From the NCBI RefSeq assembly GCF_001510645.1, contig NZ_LMVB01000001.1:577854-641853 (forward strand): 64,000 nucleotides of DNA, written 5' to 3'. This DNA is from Paenibacillus sp. FJAT-29882 (lineage in GTDB: Bacteria; Bacillota; Bacilli; Bacillales; DSM-1321). The position numbers and the translations under genes are program-made. The notes beneath the pieces are model-generated. The model was not told where the DNA came from. It made no database searches and saw nothing but the letters and a program-made list of their open reading frames with translations. Below, piece after piece: positions 28,455 to 36,781 of this stretch (position 1 is its first letter; each line of letters opens with the position of its first letter).

Positions 28455-29009
28455 TTGTTTGATTTAGCAGATGTTACCAAATTCATTTTTTCTTTTTTTC
28501 TCATCATGCCGATCGTCACGTTTATTCACTTAAGCGGTCACCTATTTTGTGCTGCGATATTTGGAGGTACAGGGAAAAAGCTTACACTCGGCTGCGGGAA
28601 TAAATTATTTTCAATTTTGAAAATGGATATAAAAAAATACTACTTTTGGAATGGACACTGCGAGTTCGATAAATTACAAGTCGATCATCCATTTAAAAGT
28701 GTGATGATTTATTTAGGAGGAGCGCTGTTCAATCTATTCAGCATATTTATTATTAATGGACTCATATTTTTGGACGTATTAAATAATTCTATTTTTTGTT
28801 ACCAATTCATTTATTTCTCTTTCTATATCATGTTTTTTTCACTTTTTCCGATGTATTTTTCCGATGGATCACCTAGTGATGGACAGGCAGCTTTACTTTC
28901 TTTTAAAAAACAAGAGAAGGATATTGTTACAGATGACGTTATAATAAAGAAAAAGAAGGCTGGTTCTAAAAACGCAAAACCTTTAGAAGAAGATGATGAT
29001 GTAATCTAG
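28455..29009 (+). CDS. Membrane protein with a degenerate M50-like motif
   Basis: A 184-aa protein with a TTG start behind TAGGAGGT (6-nt spacing). Membrane segments lie at about residues 8-30, 84-105 and 112-135, and the tail is charged, rich in Lys, Asp and Glu. The first segment holds TFIHLSGHLFCAA where M50 site-2 proteases have HExGH, so the catalytic Glu is a Leu here. A later MYFSDGSPSDGQAALL recalls the M50 Asp-Gly motif. I infer an inactive M50 relative; the function is unknown. It lies between sdhB and ysmA, adjacent in B. subtilis. Confidence 0.75.
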   Translation: MFDLADVTKFIFSFFLIMPIVTFIHLSGHLFCAAIFGGTGKKLTLGCGNKLFSILKMDIKKYYFWNGHCEFDKLQVDHPFKSVMIYLGGALFNLFSIFIINGLIFLDVLNNSIFCYQFIYFSFYIMFFSLFPMYFSDGSPSDGQAALLSFKKQEKDIVTDDVIIKKKKAGSKNAKPLEEDDDVI

Positions 29010-29067
29010 CTTTTTTGATTATTAAAGTAATAGGCTTTTTAAATAGATGATTTATCAATAGAATAAA

Positions 29068-29085
29068 TGAATAACTATTCATAAA
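29068..29085 (+). promoter_or_regulatory. Candidate FadR box upstream of ysmA
   Basis: TGAATAACTATTCATAAA matches the FadR consensus TGAATGAMTAMTCATTCA at 15 of 18 positions by my count. It lies 138 bp before the thioesterase gene. Confidence 0.4.
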
Positions 29086-29222
29086 TAACATTCATGTGCG
29101 TCTCCTCCCAACCTAACGATGAAAAAGGTTTGGGATCTTAATTTCTATCATATTATGAAGGTGGCGGTACGAAGCTGATTTTGCGAAGCTCCGTCCCTTT
29201 TCCACAGAAAGGAGCGAATAGA

Positions 29223-29669
29223 ATGAGCAGAATATCATATATCGATAATATGGAAGAATGGGCGTCATCCTTTCAATTTAAACACCCGGTTAAAGTACGT
29301 TTTTCAGAAACGGATATGTTTGGACATGTAAACAATACCGTTCCGTTTATGTATTTTGAAGAAGCAAGGATTGAATATTTTAAGAGCATTGGCTTTATGC
29401 AAAATTGGGTACACAATGCGAGAGAAGAAATCCCTGTTGTCGCAGATCTACAATGTGATTTTCTCGAGCAATTGTTTTTTGATGATGAAATCGATGTTCA
29501 CGTCAAGGTAGCTCGAATCGGAAATTCATCCGTAGATCTTCATTACATGGGGACGAAGGAAGGAAAAGTGTACTTTACAGGTCGTGGCACGATCGTTCAA
29601 ATTTCAAAGAAGACAGGTAAGTCAGTGGTATGGACGGAGGAAATGAAACAGAAGATGGGCGCGTTTTAG
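29223..29669 (+). CDS. ysmA: Acyl-CoA thioesterase, hotdog fold (YsmA)
   Basis: A 148-aa 4-hydroxybenzoyl-CoA-thioesterase-like protein. The motif ETDMFGHVNNTVPFMYFEEA carries the Asp typical of the active site in this class. It probably hydrolyses an acyl-CoA; the substrate is unknown. AAAGGAG eight bases upstream supports the ATG at 29223 over the frame start at 29181. It is in the ysmA position before gerE. Confidence 0.88.
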   Translation: MSRISYIDNMEEWASSFQFKHPVKVRFSETDMFGHVNNTVPFMYFEEARIEYFKSIGFMQNWVHNAREEIPVVADLQCDFLEQLFFDDEIDVHVKVARIGNSSVDLHYMGTKEGKVYFTGRGTIVQISKKTGKSVVWTEEMKQKMGAF

Positions 29670-29701
29670 CAAGGGTTTCAAGTCTACATCATTTCTAACG
29701 A

Positions 29702-29790
29702 AAGGGTCAGACCCAGCATTCACAATTTACAGTTCAAATTAAACGTAAGTACTTCTACATACGATGTATAGAGTGCTGGGGAAGACCCTT
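29702..29790. repeat. GGGTCAGACC-type inverted repeat element after ysmA
   Basis: AAGGGTCAGACCCAGCA pairs with TGCTGGGGAAGACCCTT with mismatches near the centre, followed by ATTCTTTTT. It probably doubles as a terminator. Confidence 0.8.
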
Positions 29791-30033
29791 ATTCTTTTTA
29801 CATCAATCCTAATATTATCTAGAGACATCTAAATTATGAATTGTTTTGCTGACCTTCTTTGTTATGGGCGTAAGAAACTTATGGGACTTAAGAAACTTTT
29901 TCTATACAGTTTCATTAATTGAAGAAAGCACGATAGATTTGTCCATAAAGTAATTTGGAAAGACTTAAGAGCTCCGTTTTAGGGAGCGATATCTTGCTTT
30001 GAGTATCTCGTTAATTTATCGATAAAAGTCTTA
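29791..30033. other. Gap with a small hairpin, no gene recognised
   Basis: GAGCTCC at about 29969 can pair with GGGAGC at about 29982. It may terminate the minus-strand nuclease gene. Nothing else is recognised. Confidence 0.35.
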
Positions 30034-30688
30034 TTAAGCTAACTTTCTTTTCGCGGTTTCTTTTTTCATCCATGGAATTACTTCACGATTGAACCAGTAA
30101 ATGCCTCTAAGGTTCATTCCTCTTGGTGCTTGGGCAGATGCTGGATTAGTAAAGGTAGAAGTGGTGATAAATTCACTGAATACGCAACCATAATTCCGTT
30201 TTGAACCATCTAATTCTCTAATTAAACTAACGATGATTTCCTTTTGTAAACGTATATAATGTTTAATCTGTACGGCTGTCTTTCCATCATGAGGATGATA
30301 GTAGATCAAATCAATTCCTCCGTCTGCTCCCTGTTTTGTTAATTCAGGCTTATACCCTTTACTTTTATAGTAAAGAAAACATAACCTTTCAACTTCACGC
30401 CATGACATTTCGCCAAGGCTCATTTTTAGTATTTCATGATCAGTTCTTAATCGGTTGTGAGCTGTTTTGTTGACTGGTTTTTGTTTTTTTATTGGTTGTT
30501 TATGGTTATTCTTTTTTTATTGATACTGGTAATAACTGATCCATAATGATAGACGAAATCATAGGGAGAACGAAAATAAGTATGTAATAATAAATATCTG
30601 TTCTATTCAATAAAAGAATAGTTAAAGTAATAAATCCAACTATTAATCTAACGAGTTGAAGGATGCTGTTTCTCTGCTTCTTATTCAT
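30034..30688 (-). pseudogene. Frameshifted membrane-anchored Mrr-like nuclease
   Basis: Two adjacent minus-strand frames appear to be one gene. The first (30688-30506, ATG behind AGGAGAG) encodes about 60 aa with two membrane helices and ends SIKKE. The second (to 30034) has the Mrr-type PD-(D/E)XK site QGADGGIDLIYY and TAVQIKHY but no start of its own with a ribosome binding site. Removing one A from the A7 run just before the first stop, on the minus strand, joins them through KKNNHKQPIKKQKPVNKTAH without a stop. It is either a true frameshift or a homopolymer error. Confidence 0.75.
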
Positions 30689-31124
30689 GATTTTCTCTCC
30701 TGTTCTAATTTCCATTTCAAAATAAACAATATGTCTTAGGTATCTAGATTTTCTTCATTTAGCTACACTACGCTTCCTAGATTAACTAATTTGAGAAAAT
30801 GTGTTCGTGAAATTAAAAACTTTAAAGCAACCTTCAATTTTTGCTTATATAGGTAAAAATATCCAAATAAAGTCTAGTATCATTACTCATCATTTGCAGT
30901 CACTGATTCACTTCACAAAGAATAAAATACTTTGATTTCTTGAAACAACTGTGAAGAGTGAAGTTGTGGTGCCAACTGATTTAAAAGGGTATTGTGGATT
31001 CTAAAGTACATATTTGGATCGATAAAACACCCAAGGCCAAGTCCGATTAATACAGATTAAAAATCAAAAATTAGGTCAAATAAAAAATCTAAAAGAAATT
31101 CACTATTCGAGCCTTGAAACAGTC

Positions 31125-31152
31125 ACTCTCCCCCCTCTCTTGTCATACTATA
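31125..31152 (+). promoter_or_regulatory. Candidate SigK promoter of gerE
   Basis: AC at 31125-31126 and CATACTATA at 31144-31152 (CATAnnnTA) with a 17-bp spacer, about 65 bp before gerE. gerE is a SigK-dependent gene in B. subtilis. The rest of the gap from 30689 holds no recognised gene. Confidence 0.5.
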
Positions 31153-31216
31153 ACAAGACTAAATAGACACCCACTCCGGGTTTTTATGCTGGTGAAGGCA
31201 AGGAGGGTTACAACAC

Positions 31217-31441
31217 TTGAAGGAGAACGAATTCACTCATAAGCCATTACTCACCAAAAGAGAAAAAGAAGTATTCGAACTATTAGTTCAAGATAAGACA
31301 ACGAAAGAAATCGCAGGTGAATTGTTTATCAGCGAAAAAACAGTTCGAAACCACATTTCAAATGCGATGCAAAAGCTTGGAGTCAAAGGGCGTTCCCAAG
31401 CAGTCATTGAACTCCTTCGTATGGGAGAGTTGAAGCTCTAA
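31217..31441 (+). CDS. gerE: Late mother-cell regulator GerE
   Basis: A 74-aa LuxR-type DNA-binding protein that adjusts spore coat gene expression late in the mother cell. The helix-turn-helix reads TTKEIAGELFISEKTVRNHI, and the protein is almost identical to B. subtilis GerE (74 aa) as I recall it. It uses a TTG start after AAGGAGGG. Its presence marks the organism as a spore former. Confidence 0.97.
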   Translation: MKENEFTHKPLLTKREKEVFELLVQDKTTKEIAGELFISEKTVRNHISNAMQKLGVKGRSQAVIELLRMGELKL

Positions 31442-31581
31442 CACATTCTCGATTTCATACGAAGTTGATTGATAGAAGCTTAAAGAGCACCATTTTGTCA
31501 AACTGTTAGCAGCGATATTTCTAGCACAATAATGAATGAATACATTCAAGAAGGTGCTCGTTATTGCTGTTAATTTTTTTG

Positions 31582-31776
31582 TATGAAGGACATGGGGACG
31601 GGTCTCCGCGACTTACTAATCTAGCCAATCTTCTTAGCTTGTATCCTTTTTTTATTATAGAAAACACCTCAAAATTTCGGCTCCGCACCGCCGCCATTGT
31701 GATAGGGTGAGTGTAGCGTGATACTTGATTAGTCCTTCATGGTAAATGGTGGTGTTTTAACGTCATAGGAGTTTTA
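31582..31776 (+). repeat. 195-bp tandem repeat, copy 1
   Basis: Begins TATGAAGGACATGGGGACGG. It contains internal inverted segments: GAAGGAC with GTCCTTC, and CGCCGCCATT with AATGGTGG. Confidence 0.9.
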
Positions 31777-31971
31777 TATGAAGGACATGGGGACGGGTCT
31801 CCGCGACTTACTAATCTAGCCAATCTTCTTAGCTTGTATCCTTTTTTTATTATAGAAAACACCTCAAAATTTCGGCTCCGCACCGCCGCCATTGTGATAG
31901 GGTGAGTGTAGCGTGATACTTGATTAGTCCTTCATGGTAAATGGTGGTGTTTTAACGTCATAGGAGTTTTG
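31777..31971 (+). repeat. 195-bp tandem repeat, copy 2
   Basis: Essentially identical to copy 1 by eye, in direct tandem. A TTTAT lies at the site where copy 3 carries the inserted element. Confidence 0.9.
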
Positions 31972-32316
31972 TATGAAGGACATGGGGACGGGGCTTCGCC
32001 ATTTACTAAAATAGCCAATCTACTTTACAAAAATACTTACTTTATCCCGCATTAACGGGCAGTAAAACCCCCACCTCAAGGCTTAGAGGAATCGAAGAAG
32101 CGTAGGTGGGGATAACTTGCCCGTAAAAGCCCGATTGGTTCAACTAACAATCAGTGAGGGATGGAGAAAACCCCCACTGATTGAAGTTTCACTTTATAAA
32201 AAAAGTATTTCAAAAACCAGCTCCGCACCGCCACCATTGTGATTAGGCGAGTGTAGCGTGCTTAATAATGGATGCCTAATGGTAAATGGTGGCGTTTTAA
32301 TGCCATATTTGTTTTG
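31972..32316 (+). repeat. 195-bp repeat, diverged copy 3 split by an insertion
   Basis: The left part (31972-32040) and right part (32198-32316) align with the start and end of copies 1 and 2. Between them lies the TTTAT-flanked element. Confidence 0.85.
32041..32197 (+). mobile_element. TTTAT-flanked repeat element inserted in a 195-bp repeat
   Basis: 157 bp with TTTAT at 32041-32045 and 32193-32197. The body is the same as the copy at 20004. Its host repeat is intact in two neighbouring copies, which supports true insertion with a 5-bp target duplication. Confidence 0.9.
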
Positions 32317-32405
32317 TATGCGAAGAATGGTTCTTGAAATTTCCCTATTTTTCATAGACAATAAAGACAATAAAGTTTTGTATAAGTGGTTGGGAGCTGT
32401 GAGAA

Positions 32406-32843
32406 ATGGATGAAGTAACACATGTTGCGCATGTGGCGAGAATTGAAAAAGAGCTGCGTTATGTTTCGGGTTTGGTTAAGCAAAAGGGCCGGGAAATGTT
32501 AAATAATTATAAAATTACGCCTCCACAATTTATTGCTCTTCAGTGGTTGTCAGAAGAAGGCGATATGACAATAGGGGAGCTTTCCTCTAAGATGTATTTG
32601 GCTTTCAGCACAACGACGGATTTGATTGACCGCATGGAAAAAAGTGAGCTTGTCCAACGTGTGAAGGATGAGAAAGATCGTCGAGTGGTAAGAATTCACC
32701 TTTTAGAAGAAGGAAAACGGATAATAGATGAGGTTATTAAAAAGCGTCAAGTGTATCTTCAAGACGTTTTAGTGAATTTTTCAAGTAAAGAAATCGTAAC
32801 ACTTAAAGAAAATTTAATTAAATTACATCAAGAAATGCGATAA
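32406..32843 (+). CDS. ysmB: MarR-family regulator YsmB
   Basis: A 145-aa winged-helix regulator: MTIGELSSKMYLAFSTTTDL forms the recognition region and the wing is RVKDEKDRRVVRIHL. The target is unknown. It lies 16 bp before racE, as in B. subtilis, and probably shares a transcript with it. Confidence 0.88.
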   Translation: MDEVTHVAHVARIEKELRYVSGLVKQKGREMLNNYKITPPQFIALQWLSEEGDMTIGELSSKMYLAFSTTTDLIDRMEKSELVQRVKDEKDRRVVRIHLLEEGKRIIDEVIKKRQVYLQDVLVNFSSKEIVTLKENLIKLHQEMR

Positions 32844-32859
32844 GAATGAGGCGAGATGT

Positions 32860-33657
32860 TTGAAACGACCAATAGGCATAATGGATTCGGGAGTCGGTGG
32901 CTTAACGGTAGCGAAAGAGGTTATGCGTCAGCTACCCAATGAGAATATTGTATATATAGGGGATACGGCGAGATGCCCGTATGGTCCACGGCCAATGGAA
33001 GATGTGAAGACCTTCACTTGGCAGATGACGCGTTATCTTTTGAAATACGATATGAAAATGCTGATTATTGCATGCAACACAGCTACAGCCGCAGCTCTCG
33101 AAGAAATTAGTTCAGAACTACCGATTCCGGTACTCGGTGTGATCTACCCGGGTGCCCGTGCAGCATTAAAGGTATCCTTAAATTTACATATCGGTATTAT
33201 TGGGACTGATGGTACCGTTACGAGTAAGGCGTATGATCACGCGCTTGCAATGATTAATAATCGAGTGAAGGTGGATAGCCTTGCTTGTCCGAAGTTTGTT
33301 CCAATCGTGGAAAGCGGCGAGTTTCATGGTCCGATCGTTAGAAAAGTGATAGCTGAAACGCTACGGCCCTTAAAGAAAACGAACATTGATACGCTCGTTC
33401 TTGGCTGTACGCATTATCCATTACTGGGGCCGGAAATTAGCCGGTTCATGGGAAGGAATGTGAAAGTCATTTCATCTGGTGAAGAGACTGCACGTGAAGC
33501 GAGCGTCATCCTACAACATGATAATCTGTTGAATGTAAGCAAAGAAACACCAAAACACCAATTTTTCGCGACTGGATCTAAGGAAATATTCCAAAGTATT
33601 GCCTATAGTTGGATCGGTGAAAAGATAGGGGTTGTCCAAACGGTGAAAATTGATTGA
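32860..33657 (+). CDS. racE: Glutamate racemase
   Basis: Makes D-glutamate for peptidoglycan. The two catalytic cysteines are in IACNTATAAALEE and LGCTHYPLL, and the N-terminus IGIMDSGVGGLTVAKE is typical. It has a TTG start after a GAGGCGAG site; 265 aa against 272 in B. subtilis. Confidence 0.95.
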   Translation: MKRPIGIMDSGVGGLTVAKEVMRQLPNENIVYIGDTARCPYGPRPMEDVKTFTWQMTRYLLKYDMKMLIIACNTATAAALEEISSELPIPVLGVIYPGARAALKVSLNLHIGIIGTDGTVTSKAYDHALAMINNRVKVDSLACPKFVPIVESGEFHGPIVRKVIAETLRPLKKTNIDTLVLGCTHYPLLGPEISRFMGRNVKVISSGEETAREASVILQHDNLLNVSKETPKHQFFATGSKEIFQSIAYSWIGEKIGVVQTVKID

Positions 33658-33714
33658 TCAGACTAACTATTTGGACATGACACATTGGTAACAGTTTAAA
33701 TACGATTGATATTG

Positions 33715-33753
33715 TAGGAGGCAGACCCATATGAGTCGCCTCCTATTTTTTTT
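33715..33753 (+). terminator. Intrinsic terminator after racE
   Basis: TAGGAGGC pairs with GCCTCCTA and is followed by eight T residues. Confidence 0.9.
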
Positions 33754-33823
33754 GAAAAAATAGGTCTATAAATTCCCATGGCTCGTATAAATAGTAGTAC
33801 AAACTGTCCTGGGAGGGATGTTC

Positions 33824-34894
33824 ATGTCTCACGTAACAAAAATATCAGTTATCACAACTGTTCTGGCTTCTTCGCTCTTTTTAGGTGGTTGCGGCCTGTT
33901 CGGTGAAAAAGAAAAAGCAAATATTGACCCACCAGAAGGAGTGACACTAGTAGATGATGAAGCAGGATTAAAAGAAGTGGATGGTAAGGAAGCAACTAAA
34001 ACTGATAGTAAAGAAGAAGCAACCAAAACCATCAAAACCGAATTGTATTTGATTGATAAAAGCGGGTTTGTCGTACCACAAACGCTAGAACTTCCTTCTA
34101 ATACAGCAGTTGCCCAGCAAGCGCTTGAATATTTAGTCGCCAACGGACCTGTGTCTGAGGTGCTTCCGAATGGCTTTAGAGCGGTAATACCTGCGGATAC
34201 ACATGTAAGTGTTGATATTAAAGAAGGTGTAGCAACCGCTGATTTTTCCAAGGAATTTGCTACCTATCAAAAAGAAGATGAATTAAAAATTCTCCAAGCC
34301 ATCACTTATACATTAACTCAATTCGATACGGTTGATAAAGTGGTATTAAAATTGAATGGCACGGAAATGAAAGAAATGCCGGTTAACAAAACACCGATTT
34401 CAGACGGATTGAATCGTTCAGTAGGTATTAACTTCGATTTATCTAATGTTACGGATGTTTCTAATACGATGCCGCTTACTGTGTATTATATTGGCGGTGA
34501 AGATGGTAGCTACTATTATGTTCCTGTAACAAAAAGGGTCAAAGAATCGAATACTGACACGATTACGGCAGCTGTCAATGAACTGGTAAAAGGACCAGGA
34601 CTTGCCTCAAGTCTGCTTTCAGGTTTTACGGATGATGTTGCGTTAATTGCCGAACCGAAAACTGAAGATGGAAAAGTTACCTTGGATTTCAATGAGAATA
34701 TTCTAGGCAGTTTCAAAGAAAGAAAGATTTCGAAAGAGGCTCTTGATGCACTGGTTCTTTCATTAACAGAACAAAAAGACATTGAAAGCGTGGAAGTGCT
34801 TGTACAAGGAAAGGGCGGTTTGGTGGATGAAGCTGGTAAAGCATTAACTGAACCCGTAAGCCGTCCTGCAAAAGTGAATACGGGCAGTTTTTAA
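33824..34894 (+). CDS. gerM: Spore germination lipoprotein GerM
   Basis: A 356-aa protein with a lipoprotein signal (lipobox LFLGGCG) and two GerMN domains, the second after about residue 205. GerM is needed for sporulation and germination in B. subtilis, where it assists engulfment-stage septal structures. GGGAGGG lies six bases before the second ATG at 33824, preferred to 33818. A terminator follows, and rph does not. Confidence 0.94.
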   Translation: MSHVTKISVITTVLASSLFLGGCGLFGEKEKANIDPPEGVTLVDDEAGLKEVDGKEATKTDSKEEATKTIKTELYLIDKSGFVVPQTLELPSNTAVAQQALEYLVANGPVSEVLPNGFRAVIPADTHVSVDIKEGVATADFSKEFATYQKEDELKILQAITYTLTQFDTVDKVVLKLNGTEMKEMPVNKTPISDGLNRSVGINFDLSNVTDVSNTMPLTVYYIGGEDGSYYYVPVTKRVKESNTDTITAAVNELVKGPGLASSLLSGFTDDVALIAEPKTEDGKVTLDFNENILGSFKERKISKEALDALVLSLTEQKDIESVEVLVQGKGGLVDEAGKALTEPVSRPAKVNTGSF

Positions 34895-34912
34895 TAGAAG
34901 GATATAAATGTG

Positions 34913-34945
34913 TGAGGGCTGCTTTTGGCAGACCTTTTTTTTGTT
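34913..34945 (+). terminator. Intrinsic terminator after gerM
   Basis: GGGCTGC and GCAGACC form a stem with one bulge around TTTTG, followed by eight T residues. The gap up to rdgB is non-coding. Confidence 0.65.
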
Positions 34946-35105
34946 TGTGATGATAAGGGATTTCATTAAGTGGTAGAATTATTATGATAGAGGAAATTGT
35001 GTTAGACTTTAATTATCGTTAAAATTGGAGTACTAATTAACAAGTTAGGCATAAAAATCAACCGCGTTGTAAAAAAATCTTACAGTGATTCAGGAGTGAT
35101 ATAGG

Positions 35106-35720
35106 ATGAAAACGGTCATTATTGCAACGAAAAATAAAGGAAAAGCAAAAGAATTCGAAAGCTTGTTTCATTCAAGAGGGTTTCAGGTTCAGACGCTCCT
35201 TGATATCGAAGACGCCCCAGATGTCGAGGAAACAGGGACTACCTTTGAAGAAAACGCAATTTTAAAAGCAGAAGCAATTAGTAAAATGCTCGGGCAGTTT
35301 GTGATAGCTGATGATTCGGGCTTGATTGTAGATGCGCTTGATGGCAGACCTGGCGTGTATTCAGCACGCTACGCTGGTGAGGCAAAGAGCGATGCGGCCA
35401 ATACAGAGAAGGTTCTCAAAGAATTAAAGGATATGCCAGAAGACAAAAGAACGGCAAGATTTTATTGCGCACTAGCACTTGCATCTCCAAATCAAGAAAC
35501 AATTACAGTGTCTGGTTCTGTGGAAGGACGAATCACAAACGAACCAAAGGGTACGAATGGTTTTGGCTATGATCCTGTTTTTTATGTGAAAGAAAAAGGA
35601 AAAACGATGGCTGAGCTCAAAAGCAATGAGAAAAATGAAATCAGTCACCGCGCTAATGCCCTACATGTACTCGAAGGAAAATTAGATGCTTTTCTTGAAA
35701 AGGAAGCGACTCAATTATGA
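35106..35720 (+). CDS. rdgB: dITP/XTP pyrophosphatase
   Basis: Removes non-canonical purine nucleoside triphosphates. The Ham1-family motifs are IIATKNKGKAKEF at the N-terminus, FVIADDSGLIVDALDGRPG, and GFGYDPVFYVKEKGKTMAEL. 204 aa; CAGGAGTG precedes the ATG. It overlaps ysnB by 4 bp (ATGA). Confidence 0.95.
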   Translation: MKTVIIATKNKGKAKEFESLFHSRGFQVQTLLDIEDAPDVEETGTTFEENAILKAEAISKMLGQFVIADDSGLIVDALDGRPGVYSARYAGEAKSDAANTEKVLKELKDMPEDKRTARFYCALALASPNQETITVSGSVEGRITNEPKGTNGFGYDPVFYVKEKGKTMAELKSNEKNEISHRANALHVLEGKLDAFLEKEATQL

Positions 35721-36229
35721 AAGTAGGGATTATGAGCGATAGCCATGGTCTAACGTCAGAAGTTGAAAAAATAAAAGCCCGTCACCAAGCTGAAGTCGAT
35801 GTATTCATCCATTGTGGTGATTCTGAGTTAGAGAAAGCAGATGCGATTATGGAAGGGTTGTTAGCTGTTAGAGGCAACTGCGATCATGACCCTGCTTATC
35901 CAGATTATACAGTCGAAACAATCGGTGACTCGCGCTTTTTGGTCACCCATGGTCATTTGTATAATGTGAAAATGACCGTTATGAATCTTTCCTATAAAGC
36001 GGAGGAAGAGCAAGCGGACATCATTTGCTTCGGTCATTCACACATCCCCGGTTCTGAAATGATTGACGGGAGACTATACATTAACCCAGGGAGCATACGC
36101 CTTCCAAGAAACCGTAAAGAAAAAACGTATGCCATCCTCGAACTCAATCAAAAAAAAGCTACCATCCATTACTACGATGTCGAGGGGAATTTGGTAAAAG
36201 ACTTAAGCGATACGTACACATTTGAATGA
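35717..36229 (+). CDS. ysnB: Metallophosphoesterase YsnB (YfcE family)
   Basis: A 170-aa calcineurin-like phosphodiesterase. Metal-binding motifs are MSDSHG, IHCGDSE, VRGNCDHD, VTHGHLYN and GHSHIPG. The physiological substrate is unknown. Translationally coupled to rdgB. Confidence 0.92.
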   Translation: MKVGIMSDSHGLTSEVEKIKARHQAEVDVFIHCGDSELEKADAIMEGLLAVRGNCDHDPAYPDYTVETIGDSRFLVTHGHLYNVKMTVMNLSYKAEEEQADIICFGHSHIPGSEMIDGRLYINPGSIRLPRNRKEKTYAILELNQKKATIHYYDVEGNLVKDLSDTYTFE

Positions 36230-36236
36230 GATCATG

Positions 36237-36272
36237 TATAATAGACAGAAGAAGTCCACTTCTGTCTATTCA
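36237..36272 (+). terminator. Intrinsic terminator after ysnB
   Basis: AATAGACAGAAG pairs with CTTCTGTCTATT around a 7-nt loop. The T run is weak. Confidence 0.7.
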
Positions 36273-36362
36273 TACTCAGCAAAATAAAAAATCACGAAAA
36301 AGAGTTGACTATCCAACTCCCACATATTATAATAAATCTTGTCATTAGACATTTCATACCTT

Positions 36363-36436
<74 letters not shown>

Positions 36437-36589
36437 TTAGAAAATGAGCGGTAAACACCGCTGCATCAACCTCTTATATCGTTTAGTTAAACAGTCAGTA
36501 TGACGGTCATGTAAGAAATTACACCGTATATTGGCTTGTATACTTTCGATATAGGAGGTTTTTTCGTATGATAAAAAGAAAAGGATAAT

Positions 36590-36679
36590 TTGAAAATAAG
36601 TGATATAGTAACGATTTCTGGAAAGTTAGATAAATATGTTCATGGTTTATTTGGCACTACACCGAAATGGATTGTTTAA
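36590..36679 (+). other. Possible 29-codon frame or gene remnant
   Basis: A TTG-initiated frame after AAAAGGATAA encodes 29 residues starting MKISDIVTISGKLDKYVHG. A strong AGGAGG site at 36554 precedes a different, 6-codon frame. I do not recognise it; the 345-bp gap after the tRNA holds nothing else I can support. Confidence 0.2.
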
Positions 36680-36781
36680 GAAGTCGACATAATTATTGAA
36701 ACATACAGTAGATGAAAATTATATCTATATCAACTTTCACGTTATAATAGTATTAATGCTAAGTTGTAGGAGTGAAAGGGT

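Noticed and set aside
31535..31555. FadR-like palindrome TGAATG/CATTCA after gerE
   Set aside because: The central spacer is 4 instead of 6 bp, and the position downstream of a gene does not suit an operator.
31582..32316. CRISPR array
   Set aside because: Units are 195 bp in direct tandem without spacers, and no cas genes are present anywhere in the window.
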